64,000 bases of DNA from Nectonema munidae. Taxonomy: Eukaryota > Nematomorpha > Nectonematoida > Nectonematidae. Below are positions 26,251 through 36,255 of this stretch, in pieces. Within the stretch, counting starts at the first letter, position 1. Each line of letters opens with the position of its first letter. The stretch is from assembly GCA_030549495.1 (NCBI GenBank), contig JAUIRK010000693.1, positions 124,001 through 188,000 on the forward strand. The letters run 5' to 3'. The position numbers and the translations under genes are program-made. Below the pieces are notes generated by a model. The model searched no databases, had not been told where the DNA came from, and saw only the letters and a program-made list of their open reading frames with translations.

Positions 26251-26719
26251 ATAGCCGGTCCCGTGGTCGTTTCTCGCTTCGCTCGAAACAGTGTTTATCG
26301 CTGCGCTCGCAACATAGGATTCTGGGTAGTGTGCATATTGAGTTGCTAATTCAAATTCTCTTCGCTCAAAACGACCACGGGACCGGCTAGTTTTTTATTG
26401 TTTAGGCTACGCTCGAAACATAGAATTCTTCTAGTGTGTATTTTGAGTTGCTAATAGTGTTATATGGTATGGTGATCAGTTTTTAGAATATTTGTACCTT
26501 TTCTGTGTATTTTTCTATTACACCATATAAAATACATACAAAAGGTATTTCAACCAATCAGAATGCTTCAAGCGACCTTCACACTACAGATATATGAACT
26601 CATCACACATATAAAAATACACACAAAACATATATAAATAAATTCAACCAATCAAAATGCTTCCAGCGACAGACACACACACACACACACACACAGACGC
26701 TAGCTTATTATAATATAGA
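26251..26719 (-). mobile_element. Helitron-like palindromic element, copy 3
   Basis: On the minus strand it starts TCTATATTATAATAAGCTAG at 26719 and runs through the (GT)n and GCATTCTGATTGGTT blocks to the same hairpin, here 26251-26390, ending CTAT rather than CTAG. It repeats copy 1 in the same order and orientation, about 1.27 kb away. The sequence between copies 2 and 3 (26207-26235) is a 29-bp exact duplicate of 24511-24539, which is part of the piggyBac remnant. Confidence 0.55.
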
Positions 26720-27719
26720 TAATAATAAATAATTTATTTTTTGTAAATTTCATTTCGGCTTGCTAACAAAAGATATTCATTCGAGACAACAGAAATGGTA
26801 GCATAAAATTGGTTTTTAACATTAAATCATTAATACATGTGTATTTTCAAAATTTAGCAACAAAACATGTAAAAATCGATATAAACCAATTACAAAGTAT
26901 CAAAAAATATATTTAATTACATTAAATTAATGAACAAAGTATTTTTGTAAACTTACATAAAAATGTCTTCGAAAGCTCACTTAACTACATACGTAGTTTT
27001 TTGGAATGTACCAACAAATATGAAAACACTGATTTAGAACACATAGTAAATATACAAAAAAATATAATTGCAAGATTTCTTAACCTTTTTATAGATTCGC
27101 ACCTTATTGATTTTGATCTTAAACTCACACGCCTGCTTAACTGCATATGGAGTTTTATCTCACACGCCTGCTTAACTACATATATAGTTTTTGACTAATA
27201 TTTTTGAAATAAGAATGCAAATTTTGTTTTCATCGTGATAAGGGCTTCTGATATATTTACTTCATCTTTTCAAGTTTGAGATTTTTCGTGTTTTACACAT
27301 ATGACCATTCAAAATTGTGTTTTCTACATATGTAGTTTAGTAGGTTATTAAAACATTGTTTAATATATTTTGTCTATTTGGCTATAATACATAATAAAAA
27401 TGAATAAATAAAATAATTTAAAAACAAATAAATACAAAAATAAATATGAACAATAGTTTGAATCGCATTTTGGAGGCTAAAGTATACTCAAAAAGAGTAT
27501 ATAATAATAAAATATCAATTGAAAACTTCTGTCATTTTGATTGATTGATAATCATGTTTAGTCTGAGGTTTGAAAAAAAGCTCAGCGCCACATTCAGATC
27601 ATTTGAAATATATCTAGATATGCATAAACAAGTAATAAAATATAATTTTTTTTAGTTTTGAGTAATTTTATAGAGGGCAGAATCCGCCCCCTTGCCCCTT
27701 AAGCACATCATTTTACCCT
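26720..27719. other. AT-rich spacer with short repeats
   Basis: No gene was found. A ~40-bp unit, CACACGCCTGCTTAACT with CATAT(G/A)(G/T)AGTTT, occurs twice in tandem at about 27125-27195, and related TTAACTACATACGTAGTTTT and CTACATATGTAGTTTA sequences lie at 26981 and 27334. A G/C-rich end, GGGCAGAATCCGCCCCCTTG at 27675-27694, may be the terminus of the hAT relic to its right. Confidence 0.4.
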
Positions 27720-28840
27720 ACCTTATATATGGTTAAAGTGGTTGGTTTCAAAAATCTTGAGGCAATTCTTCTTCCAAGATTTTCTATAGTAGATTTAAGT
27801 AAATGTAGTGAAGGTTCTTCTCGTTGAAGAAGTAAATTAAAATTGGTAAATAAACTAATCGTTGACTGCATGAAGAACAAAGCAGGTTCCAGCAACGGAT
27901 TGTCAAGCGATGATTTTAGTCTTTTGAAACGCTCATTGTTAAAAAATTCACTTAAAAAGTATAATCTCAAGCTTGGAAAGTTTTTAAGACTTTCTGTGCA
28001 TTTTTCTAAAGAAAGCCATCTTATCGGGAGGCGCTTCAAAACAGAACGATATTCTTGGTTACAAAATTCAAAGTATTCTAAAAGCTTCCCTTTTCGTTTA
28101 GTGCTTCTATCAAACCAGTAATAGCAGTCTACACAAAGATATAAGTTGAATCCAATATATTCGCTGAAAGCATCATTAGCGTGACTTGCAGCAATGTGAG
28201 AAAAATCTTGAAGCAATTGAATTCCGTTTTCCAATCATTACGTTTGCGTTATCAACACCCAAACCAGTACAATTATGCCAAGGAATGCCATCTGATTGAA
28301 AAGCATTGCCAATCTGCTCAAAATTTTTGAAAGCTTTTCATGCATTCTCTCTTTCAGTTGAACACATTCTGTAGAAATTGTTTGATATTGTCTGGAGTGG
28401 CTATGGGCAAATTATGCTGAATTAAAAAGTTTGTCATCATAATTTCTGCTGTCAAGACGTTTTTGTAGAATTCACTTTCCGTATTCTCAACGATTAGTAA
28501 AGGAAGGCTTTTTTGAGTTTTCCAAGAAGATTGGGCTTGTTGATGCGATTGCGTGCTACAGTGTTCTTTCACATCTTTCAGACCCTGATGACCGCAACTT
28601 AACTGTTTTCCACATGGAATACAGTGATACATAAGAGTGTTATTTGTGACTTCTTTTATAGGGTAAGTCACCTTCCATTCATTTTTAAAGGATACTTTGT
28701 ATTTTAAAGAACCAGAAAATTTCTTTTTAGATGCGTGAAGAATGTTAGAGTTACTTTCTAAATTAGAATCATGCGCTACAGTAGATTCATCTTTTTGTCT
28801 TATTTTAGATTTCTTTTAGACTTTTAGATTAAAGTTCGAC
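27720..28840 (-). pseudogene. hAT transposase remnant with zinc-finger N-terminus
   Basis: On the minus strand the order is YHCIPCGKQL then HCSTQSHQQA (a BED-like C2-H2 finger, about 28540-28630), AEIMMTNFLIQHNLPIATPD, then TGLGVDNANVMIGKRNSIAS (28205-28265, the hAT 'DNA...G' block), VDCYYWFDRSTKRKGKLLEY, then LPIRWLSLEKCTESL (the RW motif), and LNNP-like DNPLLEPALFF. This is the order of a hAT transposase of the type often annotated as an uncharacterised TTF/BED-finger protein. The frame changes near 28230 and the dimerisation domain is missing, so it is broken. Confidence 0.72.
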
Positions 28841-30063
28841 TATAAAAATCTAACAAAAACAGAAAATGTTGAATTAATAAATTTATTGATCTATTAACAA
28901 CTTTTAGTGCAAAACTTTTTTAAATATTAATGAAAAATGTTATTTATAAATGAAAATACCAGCATTCAATAGCATAAAGAAAACAATAAATATTTAGAAA
29001 ATTATATTCAAACTAAAATTTTTGTTTTTCACTTCATCCAAGATTGAAACTTAAATATCGGAAGATTAAAACTAAAAAACTGGAGATCGTGAGGCAAAAC
29101 CTGGAGTCTCCCGGGAGACTTGACAGGTATTTATATGCGTAGGCTACACTTAAGCCAATCATAAGCAGAGTGTGTAAATTGTACATTTAAAATAAAGGTA
29201 ACGTTAATCCCACCTCTTTTCCAACTTTAAAGAAACTGAATTTATTCTATCTTCATTAAAAATAGAATTTTTTTTCTTTCTTGCATTTCATCTTATAACT
29301 AAACTTAATTAAAAAACTCTTTGTTATGCAATTAAAACAAAACATTTGTTTTAAATTTTGAAATTTCCGAAACTGATACAAATTTCTGCCTTTCAAATAA
29401 TTTTTTTAACTATTAAAATGAATTTTCCTAAATTAACTTTGTCTAATAAGCCATAAAGTAGAGTTGCCAGATTTTAAATACAAAAAGGGAGGACCAAAAT
29501 AGTAAAAAAAAACAGAGCAAAGCCCAACTAACTCAATCTTGAAATACTTATATATATATGCAAAAACCCAACAATATATTTGATTCAATTGTACTTTTGT
29601 GAAAATGAAATATTCTTCAAAATTTCTTTATTTTGACGGAGATATCGATAAAATTCAGAGAATCCGGGCGTCTGTTTACTCTACCATAAGGTATCTCCTT
29701 GGCTATTTATGTTATACATAGCAAAATGTCAAAGACTGCTGACCAGCAAATATTATTTTCGAGCCTCGCAGATCGGCATATGAAAACGAAATATATTCTT
29801 CAATTTCTTAAACATAAAGTTGTGCATTATCCACTCATTCGATTTTTCAATTTCAAAATTATAGAGAAAAGAAATTTGTTACCTTAGTGTGAAGAAAAAG
29901 TACTAACGTGGTTTCCAACTTTGTGTATCATATATTTTAAGACAGACGGGAATAGGAGCAGCTTTTTAAAGTTGGATGATTTTAAGCCTCTTCCGTTTTC
30001 ATTCTTAAATAGGAAATCCAACTTTTTCAGCGTGGACAGGCTTATCAGTGAAGAGCTTGAGAG
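28841..30063. other. Spacer upstream of DTD1
   Basis: AT-rich and mostly featureless. Two transposon-end-like motifs occur: GGAGTCTCCCGGGAGACTTG at 29104-29123 and AGAGTTGCCAGATTTTAAAT at 29460-29479, both similar to the 'GTTGCCAGA' ends of hAT MITEs, without secured partners. DTD1's promoter and 5' UTR must lie in the last few hundred bases, but I see no clear TATA or initiator signal. Confidence 0.4.
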
Positions 30064-30400
30064 ATGAAGGTTGTTATTCAGCGTGTGCTCTCAGCTCAAG
30101 TGCATCTTTCCACCTCCCAATTCGTGAGTGAGATAAAAAACGGCTTATGTGTTCTCGTTGGCATTCACAGAGACGACACAAAAGTAGATGCTGACTGGAT
30201 TTGCAAAAAGTTGCTCAATATCAAACTCTTTTCCTCTCTTCAAGATGAACAGCGGTGGAAGGAGAGTGTGGTGAGTATGAATTATGAAATCCTTCTTCTC
30301 AGTCAATTCACTCTTGAAGGCAGACTCAAGGGAAATAAAGTGGATTTTCATTATTCCATGACTTCACAAGATGCCAGCGTTTTGTTTGATTATTTGTTTG
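30064..30400 (+). CDS. DTD1: DTD1 exon 1
   Basis: Codes residues 1-112 plus the first base of codon 113. The donor is GTAAGA at 30401. Reading on would give only GKK and a stop, so the open frame misses the catalytic Gly-cisPro half. The ATG is preceded by gagag and followed by AAGG. Confidence 0.93.
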
Positions 30401-33400
30401 GTAAGAAATAGACTTGACGTCTTCTTAACATGCACCTGATCTAAATTTTCAGGGGGCTGTAATAATTTTTTTTCCAAGTTATTTGATCGATACTACAAAT
30501 AATATATTTTACTTTCTGAATTGTCAAATTTTAATTCACTTCATATGCATAAAATAATTAAACTTTTTATGATTTCACTTTTGAAAAATTCACATTCAGA
30601 CTATTTTATCATAAATCTCTGTTTTCACCAATATCATCAGTGCTTGGAAAAAATTGTAAGATTATGATGATTTTTCATAGCCCATAGTCATTTTTAACTC
30701 AGGCAGGTAAATTCCTGATTTTAAGGTACTTTTATATCAAATTTTATTAGTATGGGTCTTTTTGACCAATTATCCTTCTTATGTAAATGTTGAAAGAAAG
30801 CACTTTTACAAAATGTCATTTTTTCCTTTTTGAAGGTAAGTAGGTATCGGTTTTTTTTATTTATCTTGTTGCAGCATGTTGAATTTCTTTAGCATATGGA
30901 GTTTAAAAAAAGTAATTTTTTTTGTCTAATACTTAAAATAAATCATCCTTCTTTTCTACGTATCCTATAAATAATAAATAATATCATCACTACAAGTATC
31001 GAATCACTTTTCGACTTTTTTTATACGCGTGTGTAGTGAGGAAATGCAGTAGATTAAAAATTATGAACATAACATATTTATTTAAGCAAAATTTGGATTT
31101 TAAAACTAAAGTAATAAAATAAAATCTTCTAGACTGCCAAAATATATCAAGCGTGTTCTTGAAATCATTAACTGTGATAGAATTAACTACTTCTTCCGGC
31201 AAACAATTCCAATCATCAAAGGCTTGTTGTGTTAAATAAGTTTGACAGTAATTGTTTTGAAAACATTCAGATTTAAACTTATAACAATGCAATCTCGAAA
31301 TTCGTGTTAAGAACTCAGGTAACACATTTTCCTTTATGATCATATTTTACTTGTATGGAACATTTCTCATATCATGCAAACTTTTAGTAAAATTCTTTAG
31401 AACTTTTTCAATTTTCTTCAGATTTACTTACAAAATAACTGTCATAAATCACGTTTCCATATTCAAGAATTAGTCTTACCAAGGACTTGAAAAGATAGAC
31501 ACCGACCTCAAAATAGGATAATACGAAGGTGTTTTCCAAATCGTAGAATATGTTTTTTTCACAACAGTTGAAACATGTGTAAACCTTGAATCGATTGTCA
31601 ATTCTAGGTCATTCTCTTTTTCAACTTTGGATAGATTCATACCACCAAAGAAGAAAGCATCATTATTAGATTGGCCAATTTGAAGATCCTGGCACTTGTT
31701 TAAATCTAAGCCCAAATCCCACTGTATAGGCCATTTCATACAAGGAGTATAAATCGTTATGTAAAGATACATTTGAACTTACATCCGAAATTTTGATGTT
31801 TTTGATTTCATCTACAAAACTTTCACGTAAGAATTAAAATCATTTGTAGCGTCGTCGATAAAAATTGTGAAAAACAAAGGTTCTAATACAGAACCTTGTG
31901 GAATTCCTTTAACATATTAATTACAGCATTACTTGATGTAAGTCCATTAAACGCACTAAATGCTTTCTATTCAAAATGTAGTCTTTTAGACAGGATAGAA
32001 GCTTTCCATCAATTCCAAAAGATTCTAGTTTTAGGATAAGTCTTTTATGAGGAACCCTAGCAAAGCCCTTTTGGATGTCTAAGTATTCTACTTTTATTCA
32101 ATGATAGAGTTACTTCAATGGAAAATTTGATTAAGTTAGAAAATGTCGATTTTTTATTAAGGAAACCATGTTGATGGGTTGATATGAGTTTGTTATTTAC
32201 AAGATGATTTAGAATTTTATCTTTGATAATTGACTCAAAAATCTTGAACACTGCAGAGTTCACGGAAATACGTCTTTAGTTTGATAGCAGTTTCCTGTCT
32301 CCTTTTTTATAAACTGGAGTTATACAGCTCAATTTCCAATCATCAAGAAGTTTACATTCTTTGAATGATTTATTAAACAAAGTTGTCAAAGGTTCTTTGA
32401 GAACGTTTGCCAATTTTTTGAGAAATAAAGGAGAGATATCATCGAGTCCGATAGATTTGGATGTGTCTAACTTAACAATCTTCTCCAGAACTTTATATAT
32501 CGAAGCAAAATATTGATTAAAGTCTTCAGGTTGAAACTTTTTTTCAATAATATTTCCATCTTCTCTGATTATATTATTGTTTGAAAATCTAGTGCTCTTT
32601 TTTTTATTGATACAATTCCAGATACTTTTGGGATTAGTTTTATAATTTTTTAATATATCCAATTTTCTTATCTGATTAGATACTTTCTTACTCTCTTCTC
32701 GATATATTTTTGGATAGAAGATTTCTTCCGAGATATTCTTGATAATAATGAATATAATAGTTTGCCAGCCTTTAATAATTAAGTTAGATAGTGCACGCAT
32801 ACCCAACAATATTCTAAACATATTAATTATATAAAATAAATTAATAAGAGTTAATTAACCACCATTAGGGCAACGCGTGTAGAATCTGAACTTATATTGA
32901 GTTTTAGCACTGTTTTAAATAATTTTGTTTCTCTACATTATCCTCCATATTAAAATTAATGACATAAGCAAACATAACAACCAATACATTCATTCTGCCT
33001 GTGTAATGTATTTATATGATGTGGTAGAGATAAGAATCTGTTATGATTGACAAAAAGCCCATTCACTATTCCTAACAGTATATTCTAACACAAAATGACG
33101 ATTGGCATGTGTATTGAAACAAATATCAAAAAATGGATCAATATGCAAAAATTTTGATTTAAAAAAGAAATTTACAATTTAAATTTCACTAATTTTATTC
33201 TTGTATTTTCTTGAAAACTTCGCAAAATAACACATGAATATCTTTGGGTCTTTTTATTTGAAAAATTGCAACTTCCTTTCATAATACAGAGAAATTAAAC
33301 AAATGTGCTTACTGAATCACAAAATTTTCTGCTCAAATAAAATATGGTAGGAACCGTATTTAAATCATCAAAATATTAAAACAAATAAAACATATATTTA

Positions 33401-33570
33401 AATTTTTCTCACGTTTAGTCAGTTTGAGGGATGCCTATGACCAAGACAAAATAAAGTGTGGAGCATTTGGAAAGCACTGTCACATCAGCATTGTAAATGA
33501 TGGGCCTGTTACTCTTCAACTCGACACGAAAGCATCTTCGAAAGCCGATGATAATGATGGCGCGTCATAG
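30064..33570 (+). CDS. DTD1: D-aminoacyl-tRNA deacylase 1, complete, two exons
   Basis: DTD1 hydrolyses D-amino acids (and misattached Gly) from tRNA in the cytosol. Exon 1 (30064-30400) and exon 2 (33419-33570) join in phase 1 to give 162 residues and a TAG stop. The start MKVVIQRV matches the family's MK(A/V)VVQRV. The two active-site signatures are present: SQFTL at residues 80-84 and the Gly-cisPro motif NDGPVT at 139-144, which faces the substrate across the dimer. LKGNKVDFH (89-97) is also conserved. SQFTL separates it from DTD2/ATD, which has PQATL. It lacks the long charged C-terminal tail of human DTD1 (209 aa). A polyadenylation signal AATAAA follows at 33608. The 3-kb intron contains a LINE relic on the other strand. 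Confidence 0.95.
31100..32850 (-). mobile_element. CR1/Jockey-type LINE remnant in the DTD1 intron
   Basis: Minus-strand reading shows a reverse transcriptase in broken frames: IGLDDISPLFLKKLANVL and LLDDWKLSCITPVYKKGDRK (32276-32821), then VFKIFESIIKDKILNHLVNN and QHGFLNKKSTFSNLIKF (32057-32263), then GIPQGSVLEPLFFTIFIDD (about 31850-31910, the palm motif), then a post-RT region ending AFDDWNCLPEEVVNSITVND (31130-31230). The FN..WN.LP..VV tail is typical of CR1/Jockey-related elements. No RNase H follows, which sets it apart from the LINEs at 15-21 kb. No endonuclease was seen upstream, so it is truncated. Confidence 0.8.
33419..33570 (+). CDS. DTD1: DTD1 exon 2
   Basis: The acceptor cgtttag precedes TCAGTTTGAG. 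The exon codes (V)SLRDAYDQDKIKCGAFGKHC, then ISIVNDGPVTLQL, and stops with TAG at 33568-33570. The only phase-compatible acceptor gives an intact frame; the next AG (4 bases on) would create an immediate stop. The LRDAY segment aligns with LRKTY of human DTD1. Confidence 0.93.
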
Positions 33571-33739
33571 ATTTTTTATTCTGTTATATTATACTCTTTT
33601 TGTTCTTAATAAACAGGGTGTCCAAATTTTACATTCTTTATTATGTGCATGTGAATGTGTTTTTAGGTTATCCTGGAAAATTAATTAACCAGCTAACATG
33701 TTAACGAAGTATTTTAGGTGAACCGTATTCATGTCATTT

Positions 33740-34010
33740 AGTCAGTCGGCCATGTTTTTTTGTGTGTTTGCATATCTCATTATCATCGTTGTTGCTTTAC
33801 GACATTCATTGATCCCAGCACGCCGTGGTGTATCGATTACAACCTCTAACCATTTCCATCTAGGCCTTTGACCGAATTTTAAACCAAAAGCATTTCACCA
33901 TCGCCTCCTACATAATCCTGCCTTAACCAACTAAGCTTTTGCCTTCAGATCTTGTTTCTAATCTGTCACTCATTGTTGGAGTACATCATTCTCATTTTTG
34001 GACTTTACTC
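33740..34010 (-). mobile_element. Probable LINE 3'-end fragment
   Basis: On the minus strand a frame reads GQRPRWKWLEVVIDTPRRAG then INECRKATT, which resembles the basic tail after the RT domain of RTE-like and similar LINEs. Only about 100 residues' worth is present and the rest does not match, so the assignment is tentative. Confidence 0.35.
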
Positions 34011-34025
34011 TTTGTTTCTGTAGGC

Positions 34026-34422
34026 CAGTGGTTCTCAACCGGGGTAGGAAGGAGTGATTCCGCCCTTGGGGGGATTTAAGTAGCCCTGGGTTGAGGAAAA
34101 ATTTGGGAGCGCAAACGAATAGACACTGAATAAAAAGATCAGAAGAAATATAGCTATTGATATTTTTTATTTAAGTAAAAAATCCAACAGTATTTTATTT
34201 GCTATTAACTGTGTAATAGTTCACTATAAAAATAATCTATGGAAACGTATGTGTATTAAGGCTTTCTCCAGTGTTTTTGGCAGAACACGACGTTTTTGTG
34301 TATTATATTTATGATTGTTAAGAAACTTCATTTTAGTAAAACTTTTTCCGATGCAAATTTTGAAACATATACTTTTTGCAAAGGAGGAATTATTGGAGAA
34401 GTAAAACGACTGTGAACCATTG
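34026..34422. mobile_element. Buster-type hAT MITE, 397 bp
   Basis: The left end is CAGTGGTTCTCAACCGGGGT. The right end, read inward, is CAATGGTTCACAGTC. Flanking octamers are ctgtaggc (34018-34025) and ctctagtc (34423-34430), 6 of 8 matching, each with TA at positions 4-5 as expected for Buster hATs. It has no coding capacity. The ends resemble those of the autonomous copy at the left edge of the window, which could have supplied transposase. Confidence 0.7.
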
Positions 34423-34475
34423 CTCTAGTCCGTATTTTAATTTTTACTCAAAGAGATGGATTCTTTCGTGTCTTT

Positions 34476-34635
34476 CAGGGTCGTTCACAATTGACGTCAA
34501 CTAAAACAGGGGAGGGGGGGTTGACATAAGTCAATTTTGTTAAGTGATGATATATCTAAAAGTTGACATGAGGGGGGGGGGGGGGGGGGTTGAAATTGGT
34601 CAAAAAAGGTTGACGTCAATTGTGAACGACCCCTG
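34476..34635. mobile_element. 160-bp MITE with near-perfect inverted repeats and poly-G tracts
   Basis: The left end is CAGGGTCGTTCACAATTGAC, and the right end reads CAGGGGTCGTTCACAATTGA inward; the repeats continue through GTCAAC for about 27 bp with one indel. Between them are ggggaggggggg and an uninterrupted run of about 19 G (near 34572-34590), plus three further GTTGACAT/GTTGAAAT motifs. No matching target duplication was obvious. The high end identity suggests a young insertion. Confidence 0.7.
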
Positions 34636-35523
34636 CAACAATCGACCAAAAATAATTCGTTGGTTATAAAGAATTTGATTATTTGCGTAGATAGTTCAAT
34701 TTTGGCAATACTGCTCTAGTACAAAATTAGCGCTAAGTTGGCAGCTCAATTTCGCTAAGAATTGTAACTCGTTTATTCTTGTAAATCAGTAAGGCCATTG
34801 GCGTAGCCAGGAAAAGAATGAGGTGAATGAAAAAGAGAAATGCAAAAAAATTTATAAAAAAAAGTGTTTCCTCTTTAAGAATCTTTATTTGATGTCGAAA
34901 AATTGAAATAAAAAATTGAGCCATGAGAAAAAATATTACTTTTTATTTCCTAGTCTTTACCTTCTTTTCAAATGGTCAACAAAATTTATTACTTTATTAC
35001 ACAACTTTGAAATGAGAGGATAGATAGAGTTTTCCACGTTACGATGATCGATCTGAACACATCTTTTTTGTTTTCAAAAATATGAAAAACTGTTGAATCA
35101 AAGTCGAAGTTAGAATACTAAAAACTTTTTCAATTTATTTTATTTGGTTCCATTATGACAAGAAACGAAAATATTATTTCATCTATAATTGTCAATAAAG
35201 TAGTAGATATTTATAAAATATCTTATTCAGCCCCCCGTTAAACTAGTTATTCGATTTTATTGAAAGAATAAATACTATTCATAAAATAATAATTGTTCTC
35301 AAAGTATTTTTAAAATTTTACTTTTTACAGTGAAACCCAAAGTTATTATTGACCTGAAAACTAAAAATAAATATAGAGCTCAATATAAAAGCGCCATCTT
35401 TTAAAAATAAATAGGGGTAAAAAAGAAGAGTAAACTTTATAAAACAAACACGATTGAAAAAAAGCATGAATATTTTTATTTTTTATTAAGGTCTGATGAA
35501 ATTTTGGGTATAAGCAAAGAAGA
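34636..35523. other. Spacer between MITEs and the SWSAP1-like gene
   Basis: No gene was found. A transposon-like start, CATTGGCGTAGCCAGGAAAA at 34797-34816, and a C-run (cagccccccgttaaac near 35230) may mark a non-autonomous element of about 440 bp, but the ends do not pair clearly. Confidence 0.35.
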
Positions 35524-36255
35524 ATGATGAATGCGTTTACTCTGATATCCGAATTGACAAGCTCAGATTTAACGAATAAAAGCGATACATTGAATCGTAA
35601 AAATTTGAAGGATTCGTACGGAGTGTACAAATGCTTTCTGTTTACACATTTAAGTAATGAAGGTGAAGGTTGTGATGAAATAACTTCTTCAATTTTCTTC
35701 AGTCTTTCTGTAAAACTGATCTCACAAGGTTACTCGATTCTTTTCATCAGGAAAAAGGAATTGCAAAAAGTTCCCAAGTTTTTTTCAGGTGCCGTTAAGC
35801 TCATTTCCATCCGTTACCTAGAATATCTAACATTTGCTTATGCACAAACAAAGAAAGACCTTTTAGAGAAAGTAGAAGAATGTCTTGAGGTAAACTCCAA
35901 ACAAAAAATGGCGATCTTTATTCTTGACTTATTTTCCTATATACTCGATACATTGGATGACGATGAAAATGATAAGCTTTGTAAATTGATTCATTTCTTA
36001 TCTGCTTTACAAATGATGAGTGAAATATCTCCAAATTTATTCTTCGTAGCTTCAGCCCCATTTTTCAATGGAGTTAGAGAAGAAAAGTTACCTTGGCTGT
36101 GCATCGTGAAGTCATTCACAAATGAGGAAGATAAAATTGTGGTGCAATTAGATGGAGAAATTGAAGAAGAAATATTTTCATCCTTCTACACATTCACTGA
36201 ATACAAAAGTATATACCATCTCTCAAATTTTAAGTTGTTGAGGAATGAAAGCTAA
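35524..36255 (+). CDS. SWSAP1-like RecA-fold protein, single exon
   Basis: An open frame of 243 codons (a second in-frame ATG follows at once). The middle matches the layout of SWSAP1, the RecA-like subunit that pairs with SWS1/ZSWIM7 in homologous recombination: a hydrophobic strand then GYSILFIRKKELQKVPKF (human SWSAP1 has PVLFLTRRPLQSMP), then VKLISIRYLEYLT, then a Walker-B-like strand MAIFILDLFSYIL (residues about 129-141; human SLLLLDGLEEYL), a helix, and the strand NLFFVASAP. At the place where Walker A (GxxGxGKT) should lie, residues 36-50 read FLFTHLSNEGEGCDE, so nucleotide binding looks lost. The C-terminal half is acidic. AATAAA signals follow at about 36312 and 36354. The identification rests on motif order only; an unrelated P-loop-like orphan is possible. 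Confidence 0.5.
   Translation: MMNAFTLISELTSSDLTNKSDTLNRKNLKDSYGVYKCFLFTHLSNEGEGCDEITSSIFFSLSVKLISQGYSILFIRKKELQKVPKFFSGAVKLISIRYLEYLTFAYAQTKKDLLEKVEECLEVNSKQKMAIFILDLFSYILDTLDDDENDKLCKLIHFLSALQMMSEISPNLFFVASAPFFNGVREEKLPWLCIVKSFTNEEDKIVVQLDGEIEEEIFSSFYTFTEYKSIYHLSNFKLLRNES

Noticed and set aside
24978-26719. Palindrome nest as a replication origin or recombination hotspot
   Set aside because: No sequence evidence beyond inverted repeats. Helitron-like element copies explain the structure more simply.
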